Source: Amaurobius ferox
Lineage: Eukaryota > Arthropoda > Arachnida > Araneae > Amaurobiidae
DNA: 64,000 nt
Reading direction: 5' to 3'
Assembly (NCBI GenBank): GCA_951213105.1
Contig: OX578155.1
Location: forward strand, 31,140,857 to 31,204,856
Part shown: positions 45,548 to 58,677 of the stretch, piece by piece
How the letters are laid out: every line of letters begins with the position of its first letter
How positions within the stretch are numbered: position 1 is the first letter of the stretch
Translations under genes and position numbers: made by a program
The notes under the pieces: generated by a model
The model's database searches: none
The model's input: the letters and a program-made list of their open reading frames with translations, nothing else
Told to the model about the DNA's origin: nothing

Positions 45548-48079
45548 ATTTTGACAACGTTTTTTTTTATAAAAAAGCTTATGATAAATAGTTGCACTGG
45601 TTAACTACATATAGAGGTTAACACTAACCCTTAAAATTTTTAATTTAATTTTGCTTATTTCAAATTTAAATTTACAACGAAAAAAAAAATATATATTGAT
45701 TAATAATTTTAAAATATTAAATTTTTAAGCATAATTTTTACAGTGGCAGTTTTACTGTGCACATATGAAATTATATTGCACTTGATCTGCATTGACCATG
45801 TAACATTTCTTATGATTTTTGAAGCAAAGTGCTATTCGTCCACAGTCTTTGAAGAGCATTAACCACATACAAACTTATGTGTGACATACATATCAAGAAG
45901 TAATGTACCTAAAAGAATATTGTTTCTTATCTTCTAAAATAAGAATATATATTGTGAAGTTTTATGAAGAACGCTAAGTATTAATTATAATTTATAAAGT
46001 TTTCAAAACATTTTGAATTTTACTATACAGTTGGATCTGTTTAACTTATAAGTAAACACACACACACACAAAAAAAAAAAAAAACCCGTACACCAGACTA
46101 AAACCATGCTTTGAGCTGGATACCATTTTTCGGATCAGGTTTCCTTTATTTTTTAAGTTATAGGTCAGGCTTCCTTAGCATTTCTGGCTGTGACCGGGTT
46201 GCAGGTATACCTGCAAAACTTATTTTTACCTTATCACATTTTCTTTTATGAGTTGCTGAATATATAAATGAACAGAGGTTACAAACTGTAAACAGCAGAA
46301 AATTGTGCATATGCATTAGAAATTTAAAAACTATTGTATAGAATTTTGAAATATAATTTCATTACGAGTTTGGTATTCGAGCAACAATTTTGTTTGTTTT
46401 TCCAACCTACATTGTGCTCTACTCCAAACACCTCCAAAATGTGCTAAATATGGAAAGAATTTATTTGGATTATCTGATCTGTGTACTTAAGAAGACTTAA
46501 TAGAAAGACAGTGAAAACAATTTTTGCAATACATGTTTCATTGCACACCAAGGACAATGAATCTTTTCACTGGGCAAAATTTGATTATTCAAAAATTTCA
46601 AATGCAATGTACACATATCTTTAACATCCGCAATGTATCAATATATACATACTATATATATAAATGTGTATGCATTATATATTTTTCATTTTGACAGAAG
46701 TTATGTGTATTGTGAAGCAAAAATTCTAAAAATGGTAAAGTAAAAAAAAAAAATAGGACATTATTTAAAAAAAAAAAAAAAAGAAATCTGCGATATGCTT
46801 AAAGTTAATATATTTTTACAATTTTACGTCCACATGGGAAGGAGGGAAGGCTAATTTATATGTGTAGAAGTGTTTAGTGAATGTTAAAACACAGAATTAT
46901 ACAATTTTAGTGTTATATATCATGAGATAAATTCTTAACCCTGGCAGGTGAACGTTATTAAAAAGTTTCTTGTGCTTGTGGGTTAAAGAAGAACTCTACT
47001 ATGGAAAAATTTGTCAGGTCCATAATTGTAAAATTAAATTCATATTAGCAGTATACATGTTCTTCATACAGAATATAAAGAAACTTAAAATTCACAATTT
47101 GCAGTAAACTTTTAATATTGAGTATCTTTTTCTGAAATTTCATAATAATTCAAACAAAAAAGAAAGAGATGAGTAGAGACAACTTACAATATTATTTATA
47201 CAGATAATAGCAGATATACCCAATGTTGCTCATGATTTAAAATATGTGCAAATTCCAGTAGTATTTTAAATGACATTGTTATTCAAAACATTCTATCAAG
47301 ACATTTTAATTAATTCTCCTAAAAAGAAGTATATCAGAATCTCTGTTCTTATTATACAAAATTATCTTGAAAGGCAGATCTGAAGAATAAAACATCCTGG
47401 TTCTGTTTGTAAACAAATTTATAAAATATATGAAATTTGATTAATATATGCCAAAATGAAAGTGCTAAAGCGGTATTAGATGATATACCCACCATTTCTT
47501 TTTTGTTTTAACAATTGGCTAAATACAATATACTATTGTGTCATTTGTTTTTATATACATTGCTCAAATTTTCCTTATCTTTTGCACAAAGTATACTTTA
47601 TTTATTGATTACTAGCCGCCTACAGCGATCAGCCTTCGTCTGATACAGCTACCAGAAAATGTGCAAATATCGATTTTTTACCAAAGTTGTGAGTGGGCCC
47701 TGGGTGCCTAATGGGATGCTGCTCGTTTAAAAACTATCTCTCATCATGATAATGGAAGTTGTTGGGTACTGCAAGTCAACCAGGTGGCTGTTGGGGTGAG
47801 AATTGATAGCTGTACCAGACGATGGTTGGTCGGCGAAATGGGAGCAGTCAAATAGAAAAACATAAAAAATCTTTGATGAACATAAGAACATAATTGGGCA
47901 AGAAATAAAATATGAAAAAGAAAAATGCAATTAAACATTTATATCATGTGTTTAAATCTTGTAATTGTGATCACATGTTTTGAAGTGTAAAAATAAAGAA
48001 AATGCTACTCCTTTATACTCATTTCCACATCCACCCTTTTTGATGTAGCATGGACGCATTACCCCTTTTGTTACACATC
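45548..48079. other. AT-rich stretch with simple repeats
   Basis: No supportable gene. A (CA)n-(A)n run lies at about 46057-46085. 47628-47660 and 47805-47835 form a diverged inverted pair (CAGCGATCAGCC / GGTTGGTCGGCG with TAGCTGTA-CAGACGA). Confidence 0.4.
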
Positions 48080-48088
48080 GCTAAATGA

Positions 48089-48380
48089 AGGGAACTGTAG
48101 CTCAGTGGTTAGCGCGCGGGAATTGCACTCGGTAGGCCCGGGTTCGATTCCCGCCACTGCCAAAACTGCTGCAGTGTTCACACGGAGTATGATCACGTTA
48201 AACATGTGGGTCTGTAAGTCCTTCCGAGAGGTTGGTGGTAGGGGAAGGAGGGTACGGTCCTTGTGGATGCCTCCCCCACTGGGTTCCAGTCTAAATTGGG
48301 TGGCCTTCCCAGCCGTCCAATCAGTTGCCTTACACCTTTCTGGTAGGTCGGACGGTCTGGGTCTCAACAACAACAACACT
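48089..48380 (+). mobile_element. Full-length tRNA-derived SINE
   Basis: The 292-bp element is flanked by a 9-bp target duplication GCTAAATGA (48080-48088 and 48381-48389). The head carries pol III promoter boxes: A box TAGCTCAGTGG (about 48098) and B box GGTTCGATTCC (about 48141), the latter a perfect tRNA T-arm consensus. The body is shared with copies at 7384, 58678 and 62284, including CATGTGGGTC-GTAAGTCCTTCC and TTCCAGTCTAAATTGGGT. It ends in an (AAC)n tail. No protein is encoded; it would be mobilised by a LINE reverse transcriptase. Confidence 0.92.
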
Positions 48381-48389
48381 GCTAAATGA

Positions 48390-51339
48390 GGCGGGTTCCG
48401 CTATAGGCATATTTCCTCATTCAGTGTCTTTTTTCCCCAAAATATTACACAGTTCTTTACAGCCAAAATTTATAAATTATATCAAGTATAATATGGGCCT
48501 TTTCGACATAATATTTGTGGAAATAGCTAAATTAAAGTTAGAAAGCAGGTAAAAAATATATGTACAGTAAGAGAAGAGTAACTTCTGAAAAATATGAAAT
48601 AAATTATGGTAAAAATCATTTGTTATCATTTAGTACCCCATTATTAATATTATATTGAAGAGCTTCTGGATACACAATATTAGCTATTCTACCATTTTGA
48701 GCTATGACGATTACCCTTATTTCCAACCAGTGATCATGCAAGGTAATTAAATCATTTCTGTTTGTATTTATCTTTATATAAGAATATCAAAAAACGTTAC
48801 TGTAATGAATCATTACTGTAAGAAGAATCATTACTGTTAAAGAAAAGAAGCCTCTGCCTATAGTGAAAAAGTTCTAACATTTCAAGACATGGTGAATTTT
48901 CAAAGACGGATTCTGATTGGTCACAATCTGAATTGACACAACGTGTTATTTTTCAGCTGGATCTACTGATGGTTGTCTTGTATTTTGCGTTAACTTGTCC
49001 TGTACGTAATTATTATTATAGAATAGTTTAGAATTCTAATTTTATATTGTACAATTGTTAGTAAATATCATTCATAACAATCAAGTTGATGCTCTTTATA
49101 TGGCTAGATGTAAAATGTAGAATTTAGTTAATCAGAGAAAATTTACTGGTACAAATGAAGACTATAAACTATTTTCTTTTTATTATTGTTTACTTTGAAA
49201 CATGCTAAAAGTCCAATTTATAAACAAAATAAGAGACATATGATCAATGTACATATGATTATCCATATGTGTAAGTCTAAATTCAGTTTTTATAATGGAA
49301 TTTTTATCTTGCTTCGACAATGTAAATTTTAATGTTATAACAGGAAGTTTTCTAGAATAAGTATATAAGTCTGTGTCAATTTCAAATTTCCCTGTGGCAT
49401 GTACTTTAAAAAAATGACTATGTACAAAATATACAAATTGTAAATTACAAAGTAAGCATTTATTAACCAGTATTTAATAATAACCGATATTAACTACAAA
49501 ATCCTAATTAATATGGTATCATATCACATGCTAGATAAGTCTGGAGTTCCAATATTAAACATTACAAAAATTTTAATTCTGAAGCAATTAAGGAATAGTA
49601 TGAATCAAAAATATTAAAATAAATTAAAAATATATATCTCCTTTTGATCACCTCAATCTTTATTTCTAGCTTCTATACTTCTATACATTTTTCTAACTTA
49701 TAGTTTTTCAAGTACTTATGTGGTTTTACATAGATATTTAATGTATTTCAGGCATTTATTTGAAATATTTTCATCATTTTTTTTACATCTGTAACACCAT
49801 CAATATTTTTGCTAATTGGTGGAAATGAAGGGGATCTTGTTGTGTAAGAAAATTGTTTCTGATAGTTTTCAGGATAAGAAGGGTTGGAGAGGTTAGGAAA
49901 AAACTATCCCGACTTCTGTTTCCAGAACAGACTCTGACTTCTTGAAAAAAAATAATGTTTAAGTAAAGTAAGTTAATCAACACAATTTTAATATTGCTAA
50001 ATACAGAAATTAAATGAATTGACTAAATGAAATTTAATTTAAATAAAACTGAAATTTAAACTTTTAATTTATTTTAACTGATGTCAATGCTTAAAAATAA
50101 ATTATTGACAAAAAAATAAGAGTTAAAATTAAATGAAAAAATAAACACATTTATTATGCTTTTAGCCGATAATTTTATTATAGAAGCAGTTCAGATCAGT
50201 TTAATCTCATTTGCAGATATAATTCATATTTTTTGAAGCATTTAAACATTTAATATGTATAAAAAAAAGTTTCAAAGTGTTTGATCGAAATTGACTTTAT
50301 TGAATATAATCTGCCAATAAGACGTTTTAGTTTTTATATAAAATAGTAGATGGCCCCACCTCATACTAAATTTATCTTTAAAGATGCTCGATTTTTGGAA
50401 TCTTTCACTGTGGGTAGATGTATGTTTAAAGAAACATTACCGAAAAAATAATAAAAAAACTGCTTAAAAACGAAAATACAAACTATAGTTGCCAATTGCC
50501 AACAGCAAAATCAAACATTTCCTAAACTCATATCGTTTTGAGTATTTTATTTTTGACAAAAATATTTAAATATATGAAAATAAATTATATTTAAATATAC
50601 AAAAATAAATAAACATTATAATTAAATCAATTTTGTTTGTCTTTACCTAATATATAAGAATACCAAAAAACGTTACTGTAAAGAATCTCAAATTAATACG
50701 GTGAATGAATCACGGCAAAAGAATCACATCCATGGTTTGTTTACAATCTCTCTCAGCTCTGGTAGAACTTGGGAAAAAAAAATGAAAGCTACTTCAATTG
50801 CTTCAAAGAGCATCACAAATCAAAAAAAAGTTTTTTTGAAAATATTATTGAGGCAGTTTCTAATCGATTCAACTTGCAAGAACTTTAGTTATATTTTCGG
50901 CCGATAAATGGTGGCAAATGTAAGATGTTTCTGTTTTGATTCTCAGGAGTGGATTGTCTAGGAAGCATTCCCGAGTGGATCACCCCGGAAGTATTCCCCG
51001 TCAAATACACACTCTGTTTTATTATAAGCAGAGATAATTTAATATATGAGTTTGAAAAATTTTTACCCAAATAAAATAGATAACTTTAGAAATTGAAAAC
51101 ATCAATAATTCCCTTAATCTTTAAACTTGTAGGCTATAATTGATATAATTCAGTCAAAAATGCAATATTGCTAATTTATGAAATTAATTTTTTTATTATT
51201 TAAATTGGAAATAATTAATAAAAATAGTCTGCCATATAAACACATTTGATTCAATTATGATGCTGAGTAACATATAATTCTCTTCAAATAAATCTGTAGA
51301 AAAAATATTGTCTGCATAATGCTATTTCGATGGAACGTT
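48390..51339. other. AT-rich stretch
   Basis: No supportable gene. 48760-48810 and 50625-50685 share TATAAGAATA-CAAAAAACGT plus TACTGTAA, a small interspersed repeat. 50990-51030 has a short hairpin CTCTG...CAGAG. Confidence 0.4.
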
Positions 51340-51525
51340 CGTTTCTTATTAATAACTTGACAATGCCTGAACCTAGAAACACCAAACATAGAATAAATTT
51401 TAAGTGGGGTTATTTGAAGGCTACTCACAAAATTTCATAAGATTCAGTGTAGCCGTTCTCCCATGAAGAGACATACATTTAAACACACAAACCGATTTTC
51501 AATTTTATTTATATGGATAACTAGA
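51340..51525 (+). mobile_element. Possible RTE-type LINE 3' end
   Basis: Non-coding text typical of RTE-clade 3' ends: GTGTAGCCGTTCTCCCATGA, GAAGAGACATACA, CACACAAACCGA, TTTTCAATTTTATTTATATGG. No coding part is adjacent; recognition rests on resemblance to the known pattern only. Confidence 0.35.
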
Positions 51526-53019
51526 AAATGTACACATTTGCCAAGAATTTAAAATGCAAACTGATAAATACTACACCGGAACTCATAGAGAATTCTTAGA
51601 GAATTTCTGAGCATCATTAGAGTCCTTGTGCATGGGAGTGACTTCAGTAAGTAACGGAGAGTAAGCATGGGAGTGGCTCCAGGCTCCAAAAAAGGGTCCA
51701 CTTCATATTGGGGAAACACTAGGTTCATTAAAGAAATCTAATACATGGCTCGGTTAAAAAATTTATAATTAATAAATGGACGGGCTTATGAAATTTTTTT
51801 TGTAGTCTGTGATATATTTAGGAGCTGCTGTTAAAATATAAATATTGGATGACACATCAATTTTTTGTATCGTAATATAAACATCTAAAAGGTTTAAACA
51901 CACAAAAGTATATATATTTTAAAAATTCATCAAAATTTGTCAATTAATAATATGGAGTCCATTCAAAATTTGTTTGAAAGATCATTTTGGTATCTTTCCA
52001 ATGGTTTCAAGATGGAAACTGTGTGATAATATTTTAGGAAGCTAAGCAATTTATTTCTGTGAATATTGTCCAAAATCACTGTAAATCGGGATAAAACGTA
52101 AAATAACTCTAAACCTAATTGGAAATTAAAAAAAAACACCAAGGTGCATCTATTCGGGTTTTGAAGTACCTGTGTATCAAATGTCATGGTCGTATGATAC
52201 ATTTCCACCACAGATTGACTGCACAGACATCTTCCTTTATGAAATAAGATACACAAAAAAAGACATCCTTCTATAAAGATCTTCATCTAGGACAGATTTG
52301 ACTGTATAGTATAATAAAATCTGCTTGCTTAATGTGGATACTTTTACTGCCCCCCCAAATCAGAATATGACGTAACAAAATTTTTGCAAGATTTAACTCT
52401 TTTTAGTTCCATATAATTTTGTCTTAGATAAATTTTTTTATAATGAAAGTGAATATCAAAGCCTTGATAAATACCGTGAATATTGAAAGCAAAGCCATTT
52501 GCATAGGGTTTCTGTGGCCTAGACTTCCCAAACTAAAATATTTGATTATATTAATATTGAACAGAATGATGTTAGCATTAAAGGGACCTCACAAAATTGT
52601 AAGGGGGGGGGGGGGGGCTGAGCCTATATGCTTGCTTACAGTTTTACTTGATTTCAGCACATTTTGTGTGTCCTGTTAGCCATATAGTTGCCAGGTTACC
52701 TACCCATTTAGTTGTTAAGTACACAGGGCTAATAGCTAAAGATATTTATGTTTGAAAAATAGTTTTTCTCATATAAAAAGCAAAATAATTATAAAAATCT
52801 TCAATGTAAACATATTACAAAAAATATTTTCAAATAAAATATAGAGTTTACACAAAAAGACAGTTTCCACAATATTGCCAAACAATTTTTTATAAATTAG
52901 TAACTAATAAAATTAAAGTGCAGGTTTTGTTTAACCGAGTATAGAAAGTTTTGCCAAGCATTGAATTTCATTTTTAAAATCCTTAAATTATGAAATTTTT
53001 ATCCAAATCTTATCCAAAT
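51526..53019. other. AT-rich stretch
   Basis: No supportable gene. Contains a 15-G run at 52603-52617 (AAGG...GCTGAG context). Confidence 0.45.
52603..52617. repeat. Poly-G tract (15 G)
   Basis: Uninterrupted G run. Confidence 0.9.
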
Positions 53020-53139
53020 TCTTAAATTATGAAATTTTTATCCAAATTTTTTTGAAGATTTGCATTTTTGCCCAGAAATCCTTAAATTATGAAATTTTTA
53101 TCCAAATTTTTTTGAAGATTTGCATTTTTGCCCAGAAAT
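53020..53139 (+). repeat. Perfect 60-bp tandem duplication
   Basis: 53020-53079 and 53080-53139 are essentially identical, from CTTAAATTATGAAATTTTTA through GAAGATTTGCATTTTTGCCC. A partial third copy of the start precedes at about 52982. Near identity implies a recent slippage event. Confidence 0.9.
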
Positions 53140-54810
53140 TTGGCTGACAAAAAATGCAAATAATGATCTTTACCTGAGAAAATGCAGAGAATTCATAGTC
53201 AAGCTTCAGAATTTGAAGAAGTCAAACAGAAATCTGTTTTAAACATGTTTTATAATGGCTAAATGTTTTTCTCTGCATTTTGACAAAGACATCTTCTATC
53301 TGCAAAATGGGTCGAGATGGAATCCCCTAACCCACAAAAAATAGGGGCCATGGAGTCCCTGGTCTCATTGTGTGGGTCATAGGGGGGTTTTCCTATACAA
53401 CGGCATCGGTACAAAGCTAGCTGCCATAGTTCGTGAGATATTGACCTGAGGAAAGACTTTCTTTGTAACCCTGTACAGTACTATTGGAAAGATGGATGCC
53501 AAATATCCATATTGGAGTTCAGTTTAAAGCAGTTGCACGAAGGTCAGAACATTTATATTGTTTTGGTAGGTAGTGTGCAAAATATTAATATATTAACTAA
53601 CCAAGGCAGTCTTCAAATTATTATCAGAGTTCATAGTTAAAAAAAAAAACTCAAGGGGTTGTACCTAAAGTATGACTGTAATGTAGAATACATCTTGTCA
53701 CATGGGTGCTTGCCAATGAAACAATGGTTTACATATAAAATTAATTTATTTCTACAAACTGGCAACAGTGGTCTATGATAGAGAAATAAGTTGCAAAGTT
53801 AGCAATTATGAAATGTTAATAAGTACCAGAATTAAAAAAAAAGGTTGGCAATTTTATTATTGCTTGGTAACTTTTATCTTATCTTATCAGCCTCACATTT
53901 CTATCTCTTGAGCATGTCCCCTGATGAGACCCTCACAACACACATACATCCATGGCCTAACACTTGATACCACTGCTGTCCTCTCCAAATATTACATGGT
54001 GAGCTACAATCTTTCAAAATTTCACCTTATATTTGCAAAGGGAGTATCTTTCGAACATAAAGTTGTTTATTAGACCTGTTGACTAAAATTTTTCGCATAT
54101 ACATTCTTTTGAAAACCAATTAAATTTTTTATTAAGTGAAATGTTTCATATTCAAGAGTGAAAAATTAAGTATTTTGGTCAAAAAATAGTTTGATAAATG
54201 TTTAAAGATTAATCTTTACAGATTGTTAGTTGTTACTAATTGAATTGTGGTAGATATTACTAATAACTTAATAACATATAACTCCAATATTGCGCAAAAT
54301 ATTTATTTGATATCAAATATTAAAAATCAAAAATATCAATAAAATACATCTTCTCAAGATTATTTAGCAAACCTGAAAGGTTATTTTGATAAATTGAATA
54401 ACTTTTTTAATAGTTCACAATGCTCCTTAACCTAGAAGAAAAAAAAATATTTTAAGCCATGTTTTACAAGTTATACAATATCTCATTTAATAGAATGAAA
54501 TACAATGGAACTTTAAGAAGTTGAAGCTGCGAGGAGAGAGAAAATAGCGGGTTAGCAAAACTTCAGTTAATGAAGTTAATAAGTAGCAATATTCTTTGAA
54601 AGGGAAAACTTGACTAATCAAAAATTTAATTATCACAGTTTCATTGTCTAATTATTTTTCCTACAATATATTATTCCAGAACCAAAGCATGCACATACAG
54701 AACTTCTTAAAAATTCTCTCCCTAAAGAATTTTTAATTTCCCTATTAAAGTAGAGAAAGAAATTTACTTTATTTAATATGGCAATTTATGTGTGTGTGTG
54801 TCTACCAATA
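53140..54810. other. AT-rich stretch with a GC-richer island
   Basis: 53311-53480 is more G/C-rich and ends GTAACCCTGTACAG, close to the right terminus of the IS630-like element (CTAACCCTGTACAG at 37110), so it may be a terminal relic of a related element. No gene. A (TG)n run lies at 54788-54800. Confidence 0.35.
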
Positions 54811-55275
54811 CAAGGTAGGATCAAAAAACTCAGAGACTGTGTTGATATCTCTAACCCTGATGGGAGGAGAGGGGAACTATTTAACCGTGGTGTAGAGGCA
54901 CACATGACACGAGATGTAAAATGGAAGAAGCAGGTCTGCAGTGCAGGGTTTTTCCAGACAATGCATGCCAGTGAACTGTAGTCGTTCGCGTTCATCGAAA
55001 ACGGAAATGATGTTTAAAGAACAATGTGCGAATATCAAATTCTGCAGCATTTGGGGAAATCGCCAACAGAATTTGATATTCGCACATCGTTCTTTAAACG
55101 TCATTTTAATTTTCAACACGAATGACTACAGTTCACTGACACACATTGTCTGGAAAAATACCTTTTTTACATCTAGCATCACATGTGCCTCTACGCCATG
55201 ATAAAATAGTTTCCCTCTCCTCCAATCAGGGTTGGAGATGTCGGTACAGTCTCCGAACTTTTTGATCCTACCTTG
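54811..55275. mobile_element. Palindromic MITE made of two mariner 5' ends
   Basis: The 465-bp near-palindrome is flanked by TA (54809-54810, 55276-55277). Arms 54811-55044 and 55067-55275 are inverted copies starting CAAGGTAGGATCAAAAA, with a 22-bp loop; the left arm carries about 25 extra bases. Each arm ends with a start codon and the first codons of a mariner-type transposase (MTFKERCANIKFC on minus, MMFKEQCANIKFC on +), so the element is a head-to-head duplication of a mariner terminus, leader and 5' coding end. It has no intact gene. Confidence 0.85.
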
Positions 55276-55339
55276 TATTATGCATGCACAGTAGCTCCTT
55301 TGTGAAATTTCCTGATCAAGAATATCCACATGGAAATGC

Positions 55340-56000
55340 ATATTAAATTAACTGGAATGTGGCTCAACCAGGCTTTCTCATACCAGAATTCGTTCATTTT
55401 TTCAAATTTTACAAGAAAAAATTTGAAAATCGGTATCATGGGTCCAAATGATTACAACTATAGCATGTTACCCTTCACTTTAAAGGGCTTGAAAAAAATC
55501 TTTTGATTAATATCATACTTGACAATATACTCCCTGTGGGGGATAACTTGCTCCCCAAGAGGGGCTAATGACATTACAAACAAAAATATTGTGCATTGCG
55601 GCTATTTTTTACAACATTGATTGAAACTACTAAGCCATCATTCAGCCATAAATAAATCCTTTTATGCATGATTATGTCAAATTTTGTCCCATGCTGCCAT
55701 GTTAAAAAAATATAAAAGCTTGAATAAAATTCAAAGTTTTCATGCGAATTTAAAAAAAATTCTATCTGGTTCTAAATTTTTTGATAACAAAGCCGGATAT
55801 AACGTCTCATAAAAATCCATTAATAATTGTGGCAGCTATCATATCATGTACACAAAAAATCGACCACAGATATTAGACAGACAGACAGATGGATATCACT
55901 TCAAAAATAGTCAAAATGTGTTTAGGAAATTTTAAAACATATATTGGCATTAAAATCTCGAAATCTAAAATTTTCGTAAAAACAATACTTTCAATACTAG
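55340..56000 (+). repeat. Interspersed repeat family A, copy 2
   Basis: Collinear in reverse with 59515-60175: TCATACCAGAAT, AATGATTACAACTATAGCAT, CCCTTCACTTTAAAGGGCTT, GGGCTAATGACATTA, CATGATTATGTCAAATTT, AATCGACCACAGA, ATATTGGCAT. Non-coding; class unknown. Contains the short palindrome AAGTGAAGGG/CCCTTCACTT region. Confidence 0.75.
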
Positions 56001-56209
56001 CTATAGAAAGTAAAAATTGGCAAAAATTGAGAAAACATGGTAGAAAAATAACTTATTTTTTAAAAGAGTGAGTAACTGAATATTTTGATTCTGGTAAAAT
56101 TTTATGACCAGACTGTGATAGCTTTATCAATGTTGGAATTTTAAAAAACAATTATGTCTTCAAGCTTTAAAAACATGCATTTCTCTCCTAAGACATCCTT
56201 TTTTATATA
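56001..56209. other. Short AT-rich spacer
   Basis: Nothing recognised between family A and the next transposon, apart from the TA target at 56208-56209. Confidence 0.5.
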
Positions 56210-56782
56210 CAGGGTGAGTCAGAACTGTTGGGCCAAACTTTAAGGGGTGATAAATCACATCTAAACAAGCAATTTTTGTCATACAAAGCAGGGTCGTAAT
56301 GCAAGAGGTGAGCCGCTAGGTGGTAGCTCATGAAATGAGGAAATGATGACTCTCTCGTGAAAAGAGGAAACAAAAATGACAGAGTAGGTATGAAGTACTG
56401 CTCAAAAGTGAGACCACCAGCAGTAATGCAGGCATCACACCTGTGACGTAGCAAGCGGAGCACGTTAGCAAAAACACTTGACATATCTTGGACAATGCAG
56501 ACAGCAACAGCAATCCTAGCAACAAGGCCCTCATAAAAGTCGATGGGGCTATCGTAGATGAGACTTTTCATATGGCCCCATAAGAAAAAGTCGAGACAGG
56601 AGACATGACACAATCAGCTTAAACCCTGCCTAGTTCTGACGCAGTCGTCACTGCGTTTAATGTCAGCGACGTCTAGCGGTTCATCTCTTGCGTTACGACC
56701 CTGCCTTGTATGACAAAAATTGCTTGTTTAGATGTGATTTATCACTCCTTAAAGTTTGGCCCCAGAGCTCTGATTCACCCTG
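56210..56782 (-). mobile_element. Internally deleted IS630/Tc1-like element, 110-bp inverted ends
   Basis: The 573-bp element is flanked by TA. Left (56210-56319) and right (56673-56782) ends are about 110-bp inverted repeats starting CAGGGTGARTCAGA and containing TAAATCACATCTAAACAAGC. Between them is the C-terminal end of a transposase on minus. Long inverted ends with coding sequence removed make it a nonautonomous derivative. Confidence 0.85.
56319..56613 (-). pseudogene. Transposase C-terminal fragment
   Basis: Minus-strand frame reading CLDFFLWGHMKSLIYDSP, the stretch just after the third catalytic acidic residue in IS630/Tc1-type transposases (LDFFLWGxxK pattern). It continues LVARIAVAV and ends with a CDACITAGGLTFEQYF-like tail. 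The upstream catalytic domain is absent, removed by the internal deletion that created the 573-bp element. The frame runs on into the inverted end without a function. Confidence 0.7.
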
Positions 56783-58677
56783 TATCTACGGCAAATCAAG
56801 AAATCAGGTTACAGATTCCATTCAGAGATCATTATAACAATTGCTCTTCATACCATATGAAAGTATTAAGATTGAAACTGTGCAATAATTTTTGTTGATA
56901 GCTACACATAGATTGGTGTGAAAATCACTGCAAATTCTACTTAAACATTAAATAACTAATAATTTAAATCGAATTGAAAAATAATTGCTCAGGTGTCAGA
57001 TCCCATACTTAATTTTGTAGCTGTACATAGCTTGGACCCTGCACACCTACAAACACACATTTTTTATTATTTAAACTGTATCATAAACTTAATGAAATTT
57101 GATGAAATTGGACATCCCCAGAAATATTATTGCTATATTATATTAGCAATTACTAAAATTACAGTAAAAAAAATGCAGACCTGCCAATCTTTCAGAACCA
57201 AAAATATGTAGCAGAAAGCTAGAAAAGATGATCAGAATGTAGAGAATTTTCACTCTACATGAAGATTTTATTGCAAAACCAATTAAATCTAGTTCGCAAA
57301 CATGTTACTTATGAAATTCAGCATGCAACATTATTAAATTTAAACAAAAATATTAATTTAAAGAAAAATCTATTTATGAAACCACTAGAAAAGTATAATG
57401 TAGCTTATGGTCTTTTTCTTTCCATTAAAAGTACAGAATTATGAACATTGTTTATTTCTCACACATGGCAACCACTAATAAATATATCACTTTTATTTAA
57501 ATCAACATGTGCGGCTGACTTTGTTTTTTTCAAAAATTCAACCAAATAGGGAAATTTAAAAACATCTAATCTTTAAAAAAAAAGGGGGGTTTGGGGTGGG
57601 GAGGAATCAAAAGTAGCTCCTGTTCGATGGAACCGAAATGATTTTGATAATAAAACTTTGTATAATAAAACTTCAATAAAGTCCATCAAGTTTATTAAAT
57701 TTATCCAGATAAATTTATTTTGGTTACAGCGCTACAAATTAAACACTTACTGTTTACAGTTGACTTTTAGCTTTCACCTTGATTTCATCCAGATACTTAG
57801 ACCATAAATTTCATGTAAAATATCAAATTATTTTGCTAACTTGCTTTTTGGTATATAAATTAAAACCATACAGTGTAACTGCTGAGATTTTACATTCAAG
57901 GTAATATATACACTTGGCTGGTGGCATATAAATATGCACTTAAATATGTATATTTTCATCTATTCTGTTCAAACCTCACCAATCATTAAACATTTTTAGA
58001 ATCCCCAAATTTATTTAACCTCCTGTTTTTTTAAACAAAATATTTCATACTTATGTATCTATATTTCACCAAAGAGTAAGGACACAGATTAAGTTGCAAC
58101 AATCGTGACATTTTAAGTATTATAGCTTTAGCACCCATTGAAAAACCCAGGTTAAAATGCCAAAATATTGAAATTATAATCACTATACTGCAAAAACTAA
58201 GAGTTTGATCCAAAATCTAATTATATATGTTAGTGATGTTTTCAAAGAACTACGAATTATTGTTTATAGTTTATAGCTAGTACTTTTAGTATTTGAAAAG
58301 CATTATAAACTTGAAAAACAGAACATTTTCAATGTTCTTCAACTTGACAAGACAATTAGTTGAAAACTATAAAAGGTTTTAAAAATAAATATAAATTTAG
58401 CAACTAAATTTCCTAGTGCATATATTTTGTCATTCACTATATATATATCTATCTTTAATAGTTTCAAAGATATTTCAAGTGAAAATAGTAAAAATGGAAA
58501 AAAAAATATCAAAATGATTTTTATATATTCATAATCTAGACCATGCTTCTGGTAGAACAAAAAAAATTATTTATATTTTTATCTATTAGGTTCAGAGGCA
58601 TTCAAAGTGTTTATATTTTTCGTAGCACTCTGATTTCTGTCATAGAAACTCCATAGATGCTATTTTTTTTTTTTATC
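56783..58677. other. AT-rich stretch
   Basis: No supportable gene. 57584-57603 is a G-rich, quadruplex-prone word (runs of 6, 4, 4 and 2 G separated by TTT, T and A). The unlocated last exon of the dehydrogenase gene may lie here or further left. Confidence 0.4.

Noticed and set aside
45029..45604. Two opposed frames sharing SGGSKTGLDKFLLNLRA
   Set aside because: The shared peptide comes from the inverted pair 45224-45297 / 45416-45489; not independent coding evidence.
48089..48160. tRNA gene
   Set aside because: A and B boxes are good, but the sequence continues into a SINE body with a tail and a target duplication, and a cloverleaf acceptor stem is not evident.
54786..55341. Small overlapping frames on both strands
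   Set aside because: All translate the arms of the palindromic MITE.
58602..58640. Candidate last ADH exon: minus-strand codons reading IRVLRKI then TAA, close to the expected C-terminus
   Set aside because: Attractive peptide, but the nearby AG acceptor leaves two extra bases instead of the one needed after the phase-2 donor at 59160, so the frame would not join; kept only as a lead.
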